From: JAAFHB01 sp037133495 | GTDB taxonomy: Bacteria; Bacteroidota; Bacteroidia; Bacteroidales; Prolixibacteraceae | Direction: 5' to 3' | Assembly (NCBI GenBank): GCA_037133495.1 | Contig: JBAXOA010000163.1 | Span: 1 to 8,108, forward strand | DNA length: 8,108 bases | Program-made: the position numbers and the translations under genes | Notes under the pieces: model-generated | Databases searched by the model: none | The model's input: the letters and a program-made list of their open reading frames with translations, nothing else | Told to the model about the DNA's origin: nothing | Shown here: positions 1-7,167 of the stretch, piece by piece | Position numbering within the stretch: position 1 is the stretch's first letter | How the letters are laid out: every line of letters begins with the position of its first letter

Positions 1-744
1 ATCCACTACTGCATTGGGATCAGTATATCCAAGGTCCCATCGCTCAAGATGCTGCAGCAGAAGGGAATACCTGAATGGTACATGGGCAAGCTTTTGAGAA
101 ATTCCTGCCTGGATTTCGAAAGGCAATGGTTCAACTCCGGCAGAGGTATAGGCAGTTATTTGTCTTCCGATATTCCTGAAAAGAATAGAAGCACAAAAAG
201 ATTCGTTTGGGATATAACTTCCTGCAACATCAACCGCCATACCGAAGGAATTATACGTTTCGAGCCCGGAATAAATCATTTTAAAATTGGCCCCGATAGA
301 AAAAACAGAATCAAGCATTCGCCCCCAGCCCAGGTTAAATGCATATTCACCGGCGTTGAACTGTCCTATGGGTTGCCCGTATTCATCAGTTCTGTCGGAT
401 TTACCATAACTGTAATATTGCATGGTTGCGGCAAAATTCCCGAGTTTATTTAAATTGAAACCATAGCTTGCAAACCCTGAACTGGTACCGGCAAAATGAT
501 CAATAAAATTTAATGAAATTGTATGATTCATTTGTGGCGAAATCAAGGAAGGATTTGCCAGAGCAAGGCTCAGATCATGATCATTAATGGCTAGAAAATT
601 GCCACCCATAGCAGCAACGCGGGCTGAATTGGTAAGATTCAGAAATTTATATGTTGTTGTCCCTCCTGACTGAGCAATTGCCTGTATACTGAAAATCAAA
701 CCAATAGCAACTATACATGCAGTTTCAAATAGAGATTTTTTCAC
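1..744 (-). CDS. porQ: Type IX secretion system protein PorQ, 5' part (C-terminus beyond window edge)
   Basis: The leftward frame is open from a GTG at 744-742 to the window edge, giving 248 codons of a family usually about 330 to 350 residues long. Residues 1 to about 25 form a signal peptide (basic KK, a hydrophobic stretch, then AIAQS). The mature N-terminus carries the PorQ-type motif TYKFLNLTNSARVAAMGG near residues 31-48, followed by alternating aromatic/hydrophobic strands such as HTISLNFIDHFAG and SFCASILFRNIG, as expected for an outer-membrane beta-barrel. Known of the family: PorQ works with PorU, PorV and PorZ in the surface complex that removes the C-terminal sorting domain and attaches T9SS cargo to lipopolysaccharide. 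GTG is preferred because no ATG lies in frame upstream near the signal peptide and the next Met (residue 46) is inside the conserved motif. A TACTTTAG box about 40 bases upstream is an imperfect -7 candidate without a clear -33 partner. A generic PorV/UPF0164-like barrel is the alternative. Confidence 0.85.
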   Translation of the reverse strand, partial: MKKSLFETACIVAIGLIFSIQAIAQSGGTTTYKFLNLTNSARVAAMGGNFLAINDHDLSLALANPSLISPQMNHTISLNFIDHFAGTSSGFASYGFNLNKLGNFAATMQYYSYGKSDRTDEYGQPIGQFNAGEYAFNLGWGRMLDSVFSIGANFKMIYSGLETYNSFGMAVDVAGSYIPNESFCASILFRNIGRQITAYTSAGVEPLPFEIQAGISQKLAHVPFRYSLLLQHLERWDLGYTDPNAVVD

Positions 745-841
745 AAAATTGCTATTAGGAGTAAATATTGAAATCAGGATGTTGCTAAAGTAACGGAAAC
801 AAAAGGATTTTATTTTTATCACGGGAAATAAATTCCGGGCC

Positions 842-880
842 TATTACAAAACAAATCAGGCTGATAAATTTCAGCCTGAT
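842..880 (-). terminator. Rho-independent terminator of the DUF2807 lipoprotein gene
   Basis: A perfect 10-bp inverted repeat (ATCAGGCTGA at 855-864, TCAGCCTGAT at 871-880) encloses a 6-base loop. Read leftward, the stem is followed by a T-rich tract (TTTGTTTTG). On the plus strand it is followed by A-rich sequence instead, so it fits termination of the leftward gene ending at 908. The stem starts 28 bases past that stop codon. The rest of the 745-907 gap holds the untranslated leader of porQ, and no further gene is seen there. Confidence 0.8.
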
Positions 881-907
881 AAAACAATAAAAGGGCAATA
901 ATATGAA

Positions 908-1624
908 TTATTTCAGTTTCTCCAACGATCCTGAACCTTTTATATCCGACGATATATCAGGAGCACCCTTGTAATAAACGCTTCCACTTCCCCGGATTTT
1001 GATTCCTAGTGCAGTTGTGGCAAATACGTTACAATCCCCCGAACCGTTAACTGTAATTGCGACATTACCTGTCGGGAAATTCTGCGCCTCCAGGCTGCCT
1101 GAACCGTTAACTTCTACTTTATGACGTTGTGCTGCACCTTTGAGTATGATATTTCCTGAACCGTTAATCTTACTCAGCACATTAGCTGCATCCACGTCAA
1201 TATCTATATCTCCGGAACCATTTATGCCTAATTCCAGGTCAGATGAAGCCATTTTGTTTACAGACTTTATACTTCCTGATCCGTTTATCTGAAGATCAGA
1301 AACAGTTTTCATAGGAATGGTGATCGTAACAGGCTTATTTGAAGAAAAACAAGGTTCAGAAGTGATACGGAGTGTTGAGCCTTTTTGCTCAAGAATGATG
1401 GCTTCAATAATATTGCTTTCACCTTCAATCTTAACAGTACCCGTTGAATCGGCAACCAACTTCACATCAGCACTTACTGAAAGATTTATAGAGGTTATTT
1501 CACTGAATTTAGCGGAACGCGTAGCCATTTTCCCGTTGCCTTCCATACAATCATTGCAGGAAGAGAGGATGAGTGTAAGCATAACTGCAAAAAGCCCGGT
1601 TGAAAGAAAGATTCTTTTTGACAT
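908..1624 (-). CDS. Head GIN domain (DUF2807) lipoprotein
   Basis: The product has 238 residues. The N-terminus is a lipoprotein signal: MSKR, a hydrophobic stretch, then the lipobox LSSC with Cys23 as the lipidated residue, followed by NDC. The Met at 1624 is chosen over a Met 14 codons upstream because it puts the signal peptide at the terminus; the upstream Met would also lie within the predicted promoter. From residue about 40 the protein is a putative auto-transporter adhesin, head GIN (DUF2807) domain. A GSG turn recurs seven times, at about residues 114, 135, 154, 173, 193, 211 and 229 (INGSGSI, INGSGDI, INGSGNI, VNGSGSL, VNGSGDC, IRGSGSV, IKGSGSL), a spacing of about 18 to 21 residues. 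This spacing fits the rungs of a right-handed beta-helix. Known of the family: common in Bacteroidota, envelope-located, function poorly defined. The gene has its own promoter and terminator, so it is probably monocistronic. Family assignment is firm; function and the side of the membrane it faces are not. Confidence 0.9.
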   Translation of the reverse strand: MSKRIFLSTGLFAVMLTLILSSCNDCMEGNGKMATRSAKFSEITSINLSVSADVKLVADSTGTVKIEGESNIIEAIILEQKGSTLRITSEPCFSSNKPVTITIPMKTVSDLQINGSGSIKSVNKMASSDLELGINGSGDIDIDVDAANVLSKINGSGNIILKGAAQRHKVEVNGSGSLEAQNFPTGNVAITVNGSGDCNVFATTALGIKIRGSGSVYYKGAPDISSDIKGSGSLEKLK

Positions 1625-1663
1625 ATATTTATTTTTTAAAATTTTGTGAATCGTTATTTTATA

Positions 1664-1692
1664 CAAAGTTAATTTAAAAACATATCCTGCAA
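1664..1692 (-). promoter_or_regulatory. Bacteroidota-type promoter of the DUF2807 gene
   Basis: Read leftward, TTG at 1692-1690 is followed after 18 bases by TAACTTTG at 1671-1664, an exact match to the Bacteroidota -7 consensus TAnnTTTG at normal spacing. The predicted transcript start is near 1657, about 33 bases before the ATG at 1624. The leader is A/T-rich, as is usual for Bacteroidota genes without a Shine-Dalgarno sequence. Confidence 0.7.
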
Positions 1693-1731
1693 TATTTTCA
1701 GCGTATTATTCTGCTCTTGCTAGTACCTCAT

Positions 1732-1755
1732 TTATAAGTGCAGGACCGCTTATAA
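1732..1755 (-). repeat. AT-rich inverted repeat after GH38, possible weak terminator
   Basis: TTATAAG at 1732-1738 and CTTATAA at 1749-1755 form 7-bp arms around a 10-base spacer, just past the stop of the leftward GH38 gene at 1770. The stem is A/T-rich and no T-tract follows in the leftward direction, so termination is possible but weak. No better terminator is visible between the two genes. Confidence 0.3.
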
Positions 1756-1769
1756 GTAACTGTTCAAGG

Positions 1770-4700
1770 CTATTGCGTAAGGTTAAGTCTGAAAAACTTT
1801 GATTCCAGCGGTCCGATTCCCTGGTTTCCGTCACTTACAGGCTTTCCTGTTACATCCACTTCCTCAAGTAATAATGGCATTCCTGTAACGCCATTGGTAA
1901 GCTTCAATTCCGATTGTTTACCTGCCGTTTCACGTAGATGGATCAGTATAGATTTCCCATCTGCAGCCGGTTCTGCAGTAATAAGTATAACATTTGCCGG
2001 CCATCCGCTGATAAAGGATCCTTCCCAGTTTTGATCGCCGCTTCCCGAACCGGGAATAATACGTGTTAAATACGGAATACGGCACCCCCAGCCAAATTGT
2101 GTTGCAAAATCATTGGAATTATCGGCAGAAGAAGTAAGGTAATAGGTCCACGAGTGCCCGCCACGCTGATCGGCATTAAAATTGGTAACCCAGTAATTAT
2201 TCATGGGCCATGAAAACATATTGGTAGTTTGTGGCATGGCTCCTGCCTGGTAACGGCCTGTATTTATAGCACCAAACTGCCATAAAGGCATTTCAGCGCA
2301 TCCGATAACAATTTGCGATGAGGCATTGCGAACAGAGGTAAAATTCTGTACCGTATTCCAATCGTTAGCCGAACCTTTTACCTGGTCTTTCCCCGTTTCC
2401 ATCACACCTCCCTGAACTTCGGTGAAATGCTTGCCATCCTGAAGTTTGAATGGAAAAGCAATATAAAAACTTTCGGGTGAAACAATGTCCTTTTTAACAA
2501 TTGAACAAGCTAAGTCAACACGCTTATCTGTATTAAAGAGCCTGATTTCAAAGGTATACCCTTTTGGATTTTCCGTGGTTGATGATTCGCCGTAAAATTT
2601 AAGGCTGGTCCATATTTCACCTTTCAACATGGAGTCGAACCAGATTTTATCGAGAGGAAGGCGTTTAAAATCATCCAGTCGTTTGCTCTCCATTTGTGAG
2701 CGGTTGCCTAATTGCTCCAGGATAAATTCACCCATTTTGTAGCCTGATTTGTCGTCAACAAGTTCAACGCCGAGTTCTTTATCAAACAAGGAAGTAATCA
2801 CTCCTTTTGCCGGATCAACTGTTAATTTGTACCATTTGTTTTCAATAGTCTGCACAACTTTCGTATCAGGGAAAGCTATTTCATCATCGACAGGCTTAAT
2901 GAGAAATTTCTTATATCCAAAAGCCGGTATATCGTTGAGCCATATCGCCCAATATGTTCCATCTGAACGGGATTCCAACGGCTGAGCTGCCATCATTTTA
3001 CCATTGTGATCAAATACTCCGGCCATTTTTCCCCGCGGTACAATCTGATGATCAATATAAACCGTAGTAAGACCCGAACGTTTCCAGTTCAATGTATTGA
3101 AAACCAGGAGCGATGGCTCACTTTCGCGGCTGAATTTGCTTTGCAGCAATCCCATTGCCTCCTCGCCAATTGTAGCTGTGCGCCGGTTGGCTTCCCACGC
3201 ATAGGATTCCTTTAAGGCACGCTGCTCCATGGTGGGCTTACTCAACGGTTCGCGGACACTTTCGGAATAGCCTAGTGTGTGTTCGGTATAAAAAAGCAAG
3301 GCATTGTTTGCCAGGTCTATTTGTTTATCTATTTCAACCGGTAGTTTCACACCTGATACCGCTGCCATCGAAAGGCCGGCTACATTGGCTGAAAGCGTAG
3401 AAGAAGCTACACGCGTAGTTGCCGTTTCGCGTGCTGAAGAGCCAAAGCCATCGGTCCACCAGTCGGGCCATGCTCCCCGGATAACAGGAAATTCGCTTCC
3501 ATGATCTTTCTCCATATTAACAAAAAACGTTTCGGTGGTGGCAGTTGTGAGTTGCGGCCATTCAAATGTTTCGTTCCATTGTTTAATCAAATCACTAGCA
3601 ATAGTCGACGGAGGCGAATTATCGGTGAGATACCCTGAATGCTGAATAGCCATTTCATTAAAAGGATACTTTTTGGCATCGAGGCCGATGAGGTAATTAA
3701 AGAGATTATTTTTAAATTTATCAATATCACCCGTTTGAATTTCGAGAACAGTATTTCCGGTCATATAATGCTCGGCCCTGAAGGTAAGCAGGCGTTTGCC
3801 GGAAGGAGATTCCCACCAGAACATGGTTGGGATGTCGAAACAAATCAATGCACGATGGCCATGCGTTCCCATATTAAGGTATTTCACACCTAACTGGTTA
3901 AAATAATCGTTCATACACCATCCAATTCCATTCACATCGTCCTGCATGGCAGTGGTAACCGGAATTCCGTCGGATTTGATCCGGCCTACCGCCTGTAATG
4001 ATGCGGCAAGAATCTGTTCATCAGGCAATTCATCGAAATTATAATACATCCCGGTAACTTCTATTCTGCCTTCTTTTATTCGTTTTTTCAATCTTTCAAC
4101 CTGGCTTTCAGGGCGGCATTTCAGGTATTCATCTACCGGCCAGGAAGCTTCGCACGTCCATCGAAACTTTGCATTATCCGGATAATTGTCGGTAGCATCG
4201 CAATAATCAAGAGCGTAATCGATATAGCGTAGGTGTTCAGCCAGGATTTCAGTCTGCGAACGGGTATAACCAATATCGGTATGGGAATGTTGCACAAGGT
4301 CTATCTTCCATTTCCGGACGGGGTTAAGCACAACAGAATTGCTCATTGTAAAATCACCGGCTACAACCTTCATTTTCACATCAGTAGACTTTTCCACAGG
4401 TTTTAAACCAAGGTTAACGGTATTGTATCCGAATTTCAATGGAGCTGTTTCCAGCAGTTTCCCATTTGCATAAATGTCTGCATTCAATTCGCTTCCGAAA
4501 TAAAAAATTGCTGCTTCCACCAATTGCAATCGTTCATTTCCTTTCTTTAAAATAGCAGGAAACGGATTAAGGCTGACTCCGGTTTTCACCTCCTTTTTGA
4601 ATGTCATATACCAGGACGAAAGATTCGCTTCACTTCCTGTAATTTTAATTTTCAACGGCTTACCAGGTATAACCTTTTCAGCAGGTATTCTTAAAACCAT

Positions 4701-5141
4701 ATATCCATGCTGATCGCCATGCTGATCGACCATAATTGAATTAAATGAAAGGGATGATCCGTCAGAAACCAGTGATACCCATGTTGGACGTCCATCGGTA
4801 AAAAATGCAAATTGATTGTTCCCATTGATGGCCAGATTCATTTGAGCACGGCCAGGGCCTGATCCAAGGGCAGCTATCCAAACAAATGTGGCATATTTCT
4901 GATTAATTCCGGCAGGAACAGAGCCGGTTTCCCATTCCATAAAATCTTTGCCGTTTGTTGCCCGGATCAGCATGCTTTGATGCAAGCCCGGAATACAGGA
5001 AGTATACTCATAATCCAATCCTGAGATTTTATTTGCGTAACCATTTACCAGGTGATCCTCTGGTGTGAAAAACGATTGAGCAGATACTTTGATTCCTGAG
5101 AGCAAGAATACCGCGAGAAGAAAGACAATGATTTTGTTCAT
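1770..5141 (-). CDS. Secreted glycoside hydrolase family 38 (alpha-mannosidase-like)
   Basis: The product has 1123 residues. A signal peptide covers about 1-21 (MNKIIVFLLAVFLLSG, cleavage near VSA/QS), so the enzyme is exported. Residues about 30-270 form a beta-rich N-terminal region of unassigned type. The GH38 catalytic domain starts near 280 with DLVQHSHTDIGYT. His287 and Asp289 match the zinc ligands His90/Asp92 of Golgi mannosidase II. Asp402 in QDDVNGIGW matches the nucleophile/zinc ligand Asp204. His621 in YTEHTLGYS probably matches His471. A central helical part (WPDWWTDGFGSS, 559-569) and a C-terminal beta domain of GH38C type (NKWYKLTVDPAKGVITSLFD, 768-787) follow. Known of the family: retaining, metal-dependent cleavage of alpha-mannosides; some members act on mannosylglycerate or other substrates, so linkage and substrate cannot be named here. 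No T9SS sorting tail is present, and the chain ends FFRLNLTQ, so a periplasmic location is likely. No SusC/D or other glycosidase is adjacent. No clear TAnnTTTG promoter was found upstream. Confidence 0.9.
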   Translation of the reverse strand: MNKIIVFLLAVFLLSGIKVSAQSFFTPEDHLVNGYANKISGLDYEYTSCIPGLHQSMLIRATNGKDFMEWETGSVPAGINQKYATFVWIAALGSGPGRAQMNLAINGNNQFAFFTDGRPTWVSLVSDGSSLSFNSIMVDQHGDQHGYMVLRIPAEKVIPGKPLKIKITGSEANLSSWYMTFKKEVKTGVSLNPFPAILKKGNERLQLVEAAIFYFGSELNADIYANGKLLETAPLKFGYNTVNLGLKPVEKSTDVKMKVVAGDFTMSNSVVLNPVRKWKIDLVQHSHTDIGYTRSQTEILAEHLRYIDYALDYCDATDNYPDNAKFRWTCEASWPVDEYLKCRPESQVERLKKRIKEGRIEVTGMYYNFDELPDEQILAASLQAVGRIKSDGIPVTTAMQDDVNGIGWCMNDYFNQLGVKYLNMGTHGHRALICFDIPTMFWWESPSGKRLLTFRAEHYMTGNTVLEIQTGDIDKFKNNLFNYLIGLDAKKYPFNEMAIQHSGYLTDNSPPSTIASDLIKQWNETFEWPQLTTATTETFFVNMEKDHGSEFPVIRGAWPDWWTDGFGSSARETATTRVASSTLSANVAGLSMAAVSGVKLPVEIDKQIDLANNALLFYTEHTLGYSESVREPLSKPTMEQRALKESYAWEANRRTATIGEEAMGLLQSKFSRESEPSLLVFNTLNWKRSGLTTVYIDHQIVPRGKMAGVFDHNGKMMAAQPLESRSDGTYWAIWLNDIPAFGYKKFLIKPVDDEIAFPDTKVVQTIENKWYKLTVDPAKGVITSLFDKELGVELVDDKSGYKMGEFILEQLGNRSQMESKRLDDFKRLPLDKIWFDSMLKGEIWTSLKFYGESSTTENPKGYTFEIRLFNTDKRVDLACSIVKKDIVSPESFYIAFPFKLQDGKHFTEVQGGVMETGKDQVKGSANDWNTVQNFTSVRNASSQIVIGCAEMPLWQFGAINTGRYQAGAMPQTTNMFSWPMNNYWVTNFNADQRGGHSWTYYLTSSADNSNDFATQFGWGCRIPYLTRIIPGSGSGDQNWEGSFISGWPANVILITAEPAADGKSILIHLRETAGKQSELKLTNGVTGMPLLLEEVDVTGKPVSDGNQGIGPLESKFFRLNLTQ
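4705..4728 (-). repeat. 12-bp perfect tandem duplication inside the GH38 gene
   Basis: CCATGCTGATCG occurs twice in direct succession (4705-4716 and 4717-4728). On the coding strand this gives DQHG-DQHG at residues 139-146 of the N-terminal beta region. Being a multiple of three, it keeps the frame. It looks like a recent slippage duplication in a surface loop. Confidence 0.75.
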
Positions 5142-5170
5142 GATAAAAATGTTTTTTAATGAACTACCTT

Positions 5171-5184
5171 AAGTTTTAAAACTT
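5171..5184. promoter_or_regulatory. Perfect 14-bp palindrome, candidate operator for GH38
   Basis: AAGTTTTAAAACTT is identical to its own reverse complement and lies 30 to 43 bases upstream of the GH38 start codon, where a dimeric regulator could block or assist transcription. The A/T-only core makes chance occurrence possible in this A/T-rich leader. Confidence 0.35.
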
Positions 5185-5301
5185 TGATTCACTACATTTT
5201 CCAGGATAACCCCTGGTATTCAATTACAACTTTGATAACAAAGGATGAAAATCAATATAAAATCTTCGTTAATAAGCCTTGCAGCGCCTGAGAAAGCAAC
5301 T

Positions 5302-5326
5302 TTTCCCTTACGTAAAGAAAGGGAAA
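5302..5326. repeat. Hairpin-forming inverted repeat in the divergent region
   Basis: TTTCCCTT (5302-5309) and AAGGGAAA (5319-5326) form an 8-bp stem around a 9-base loop. The overlapping TTACGTAA (5308-5315) is itself a palindrome. The position between two divergent promoters suggests a regulatory site rather than a terminator, since no transcript is expected to end here. Confidence 0.35.
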
Positions 5327-5383
5327 CAAAGATAGGATATAAAGAAATTCAACGCAAAATGTGTCGATAAACTCTGTTTAAAA

Positions 5384-5414
5384 TTAGGACTCTAAGTAAA
5401 AAATCATAGATTTG
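5384..5414 (+). promoter_or_regulatory. Bacteroidota-type promoter of the membrane-protein gene
   Basis: TAGATTTG at 5407-5414 matches the -7 consensus TAnnTTTG exactly. The -33 partner is weak: only TTA at 5384-5386, 20 bases upstream, is in range. The predicted transcript start near 5421 leaves a leader of about 19 bases to the ATG at 5440. A 10-bp palindrome AAAACGTTTT (5420-5429) covers the predicted start. Confidence 0.5.
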
Positions 5415-5439
5415 TAAAGAAAACGTTTTTAACATAGAA

Positions 5440-7152
5440 ATGCCACTCAACAAATCCCATCATAAGAAAAAAACGGGCTATCGGCTAAGAAAATGGCTGA
5501 ATAAAACACTTATTGCGTTGAATTTAAAAAAACGCCGTTTTCAAAAACCTTCGGCAGATATTGTTTTTTTAACCACAAAAGAAGTTAAGGAATCGTTATC
5601 CAAAGCAGCGGAACATGAACCGGCAATCTCTTTATCGGATTCTACTGCCCGTCCTGACCGGGCCATTCTGCCTCAAAAAAACAGGTCACGCAAGAAAGTG
5701 CAGAATGAAATAAGCCTCTTTACAAGGTTTAAACGGAGGTTGAAAAAGATTTTCCTGGTGGTTTTAAATAATGAAGATGCCTCTCCTGCTCATCACAGGC
5801 GAAGCAGGCGCAGGACACATGAACCGGCAGCCTCTTTACCAGATTCTGCTACACGTCCTGATCCTGGCATTCTTCCTGCAAAGAACAGGTCGCGGAAGAA
5901 ATTGGAAAATGAGTTAAGTTTCATTTCCAGGCTTAAACTGTTCCTAAAAAGATCTACCTCCTCAAATCCAGAAAAGGAAGATCAGGCAACAGCACATCGC
6001 AGGCGAAGCAGGCACAGGGTACATCACCATATTGCAGATACCGAGGCCAGATTCCAAAAAATAAATGATTTAAGAAGAACAAAAGAAGAGCATTCGTCAG
6101 ACTCAACTTCGCCAAATAAGGACCAAAGGCATCATCACCATCGGAGACACATTCACAGGAGCCGCTTTCGGAAATGGAAAAGCTTTTTAATGCGGAAACT
6201 CCATATTACAAGAGAAACAAGTGGCTTCATAGTGCCTGTTGACCTTAAGATTGAGCACAGAGCTACAACTCCGGGGAATAATGCCCCCTGGACCGATTAC
6301 ATTAAACCAGCTCTTACTTCAACAGCCATGTTTTTGGTGGCATACCAGTTATCCTGGTTTTTCTACCAGTTGGTTGTTATGATCTCTGCATCCATGTTCG
6401 GCATTGATTCAGTTCTGTATTTTTACGAAGTAATGTTTCCTGTAGGAAGCAATGCACTTATCTGGACACCGGAAAAAATTATTATCGTTACCCTTTCAGG
6501 CCCGTTTACAGCATTGCTGATATGGATTTTACTACGGTTCGTTTTGCGCCTGAAATCCCGTTATGGATCTCATATGCGTATGTTCCTGGTTTGGATGTAC
6601 CTGATGTCGATGATGTTGTTTTTTGGCGCTTTTGTTGGTGGGGCAATCACGCTCGAAGGGTTCGGATATGTGATTGACTGGCTATTTATGAGTGTTGTTT
6701 TACGGCTTATCTTATCACTGATTTTTATCAGCCTGATCATAACATTAAGCTGGAAAGTAGTGAGTTACCTTCCCGAAACCACCCGGACGAACTCCTGGAA
6801 AAACAACAGGCACTTTTTTGTTTTAAGCCGGCTTGTTATTCCCTGGGTGCTTGGATCGGGGATTATGACATTGCTGAAACTCACAGATAATATTACCCAA
6901 CATGCCAATATTTTCGATTACGATACAATAAATCTTGTAACTCTGGCTTTTGCTGTTATACCTCCGGTCTTTAACTCTGTAACGCGGCCGCAATTGAACA
7001 GGCGTCGGAAAGTAAATCAGAAGCTCAGGGACTCATTACCTATTATCTGGGTTTCGGCTGCCCTAGTAATTGTTGTACTATTTCGCGTTATTTTAAGCTT
7101 TGGGATTTATTTCAAACTGATATTAAATCTGAAAATGAATTTTTACAATTGA
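5440..7152 (+). CDS. Polytopic membrane protein with duplicated basic His/Arg-rich N-terminus, unknown function
   Basis: The product has 570 residues. Residues 1 to about 285 are hydrophilic, strongly basic and probably disordered. They contain a 68-residue tandem duplication (60-127 and 128-195, each with EPA.SL.DS..RPD..ILP.KNRSRKK) and His/Arg clusters such as HHRRSRRR (118-125), HRRRSRHRVHHH (186-197) and HHHHRRHIHR (231-240). Residues about 291-560 hold roughly seven hydrophobic segments (near 291-316, 346-369, 380-402, 411-438, 460-480, 497-512 and 534-560). Recognisable stretches include TLSGPFTALLIWILLRF (351-367) and FGAFVGGAITLEGFGYVIDW (395-414), a layout I associate with unnamed Bacteroidota membrane proteins. 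There is no signal peptide, and the basic N-terminus should be cytoplasmic by the positive-inside rule. No HExxH or other catalytic motif is visible, so no function is assigned. The start follows a good promoter by about 19 bases. It stands divergent from GH38, and its TGA is followed in the same frame by the 21-bp repeat array. Confidence 0.8.
   Translation: MPLNKSHHKKKTGYRLRKWLNKTLIALNLKKRRFQKPSADIVFLTTKEVKESLSKAAEHEPAISLSDSTARPDRAILPQKNRSRKKVQNEISLFTRFKRRLKKIFLVVLNNEDASPAHHRRSRRRTHEPAASLPDSATRPDPGILPAKNRSRKKLENELSFISRLKLFLKRSTSSNPEKEDQATAHRRRSRHRVHHHIADTEARFQKINDLRRTKEEHSSDSTSPNKDQRHHHHRRHIHRSRFRKWKSFLMRKLHITRETSGFIVPVDLKIEHRATTPGNNAPWTDYIKPALTSTAMFLVAYQLSWFFYQLVVMISASMFGIDSVLYFYEVMFPVGSNALIWTPEKIIIVTLSGPFTALLIWILLRFVLRLKSRYGSHMRMFLVWMYLMSMMLFFGAFVGGAITLEGFGYVIDWLFMSVVLRLILSLIFISLIITLSWKVVSYLPETTRTNSWKNNRHFFVLSRLVIPWVLGSGIMTLLKLTDNITQHANIFDYDTINLVTLAFAVIPPVFNSVTRPQLNRRRKVNQKLRDSLPIIWVSAALVIVVLFRVILSFGIYFKLILNLKMNFYN
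5617..6024 (+). repeat. 204-bp tandem duplication encoding two 68-residue units
   Basis: Unit 1 (5617-5820) and unit 2 (5821-6024) begin with the same bases, GAACCGGCA, and align along their whole length at the protein level: EPA.SL.DS, RPD, ILP, KNRSRKK, a hydrophobic/basic helix (ISLFTRFKRRLKKIF against LSFISRLKLFLKRS), then His/Arg clusters. Each unit therefore repeats a linker, an amphipathic basic helix and a His/Arg patch. The units have clearly diverged, so the duplication is not recent. Confidence 0.8.
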
Positions 7153-7167
7153 GGGGTTGGGGTTTGG

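Larger units (their letters stand above)
5142..5439. promoter_or_regulatory. Divergent intergenic region between GH38 and the membrane-protein gene
   Basis: These 298 bases hold the 5' ends of two divergent genes and no supported coding sequence. Visible elements are a perfect 14-bp palindrome (5171-5184), a hairpin CCAGG/CCTGG (5201-5205 and 5212-5216, 6-base loop), an inverted repeat CTTTG-ATAA-CAAAG (5230-5243), a longer hairpin (5302-5326) and the rightward promoter (near 5407). ACTTTGAT occurs at both 5181 and 5229. Any of these could be protein-binding sites, but none matches an operator that I recognise. Confidence 0.5.

Noticed and set aside
49..453. Rightward ORF of 134 codons at the left edge
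   Set aside because: It lies antisense to porQ, whose translation has a signal peptide and family motif; the rightward product shows no domain.
1317..1649. Rightward ORF antisense to the DUF2807 gene
   Set aside because: It is a shadow of a gene with lipobox and GIN repeats, and it has no promoter or recognisable motif.
1652..1666. Upstream Met start for the DUF2807 gene
   Set aside because: It would put 14 extra residues before a normal lipoprotein signal peptide, and it falls within the -7 promoter box.
2749..3893. Four short rightward ORFs inside the GH38 gene
   Set aside because: All lie opposite a continuous 1123-codon enzyme with conserved catalytic motifs.
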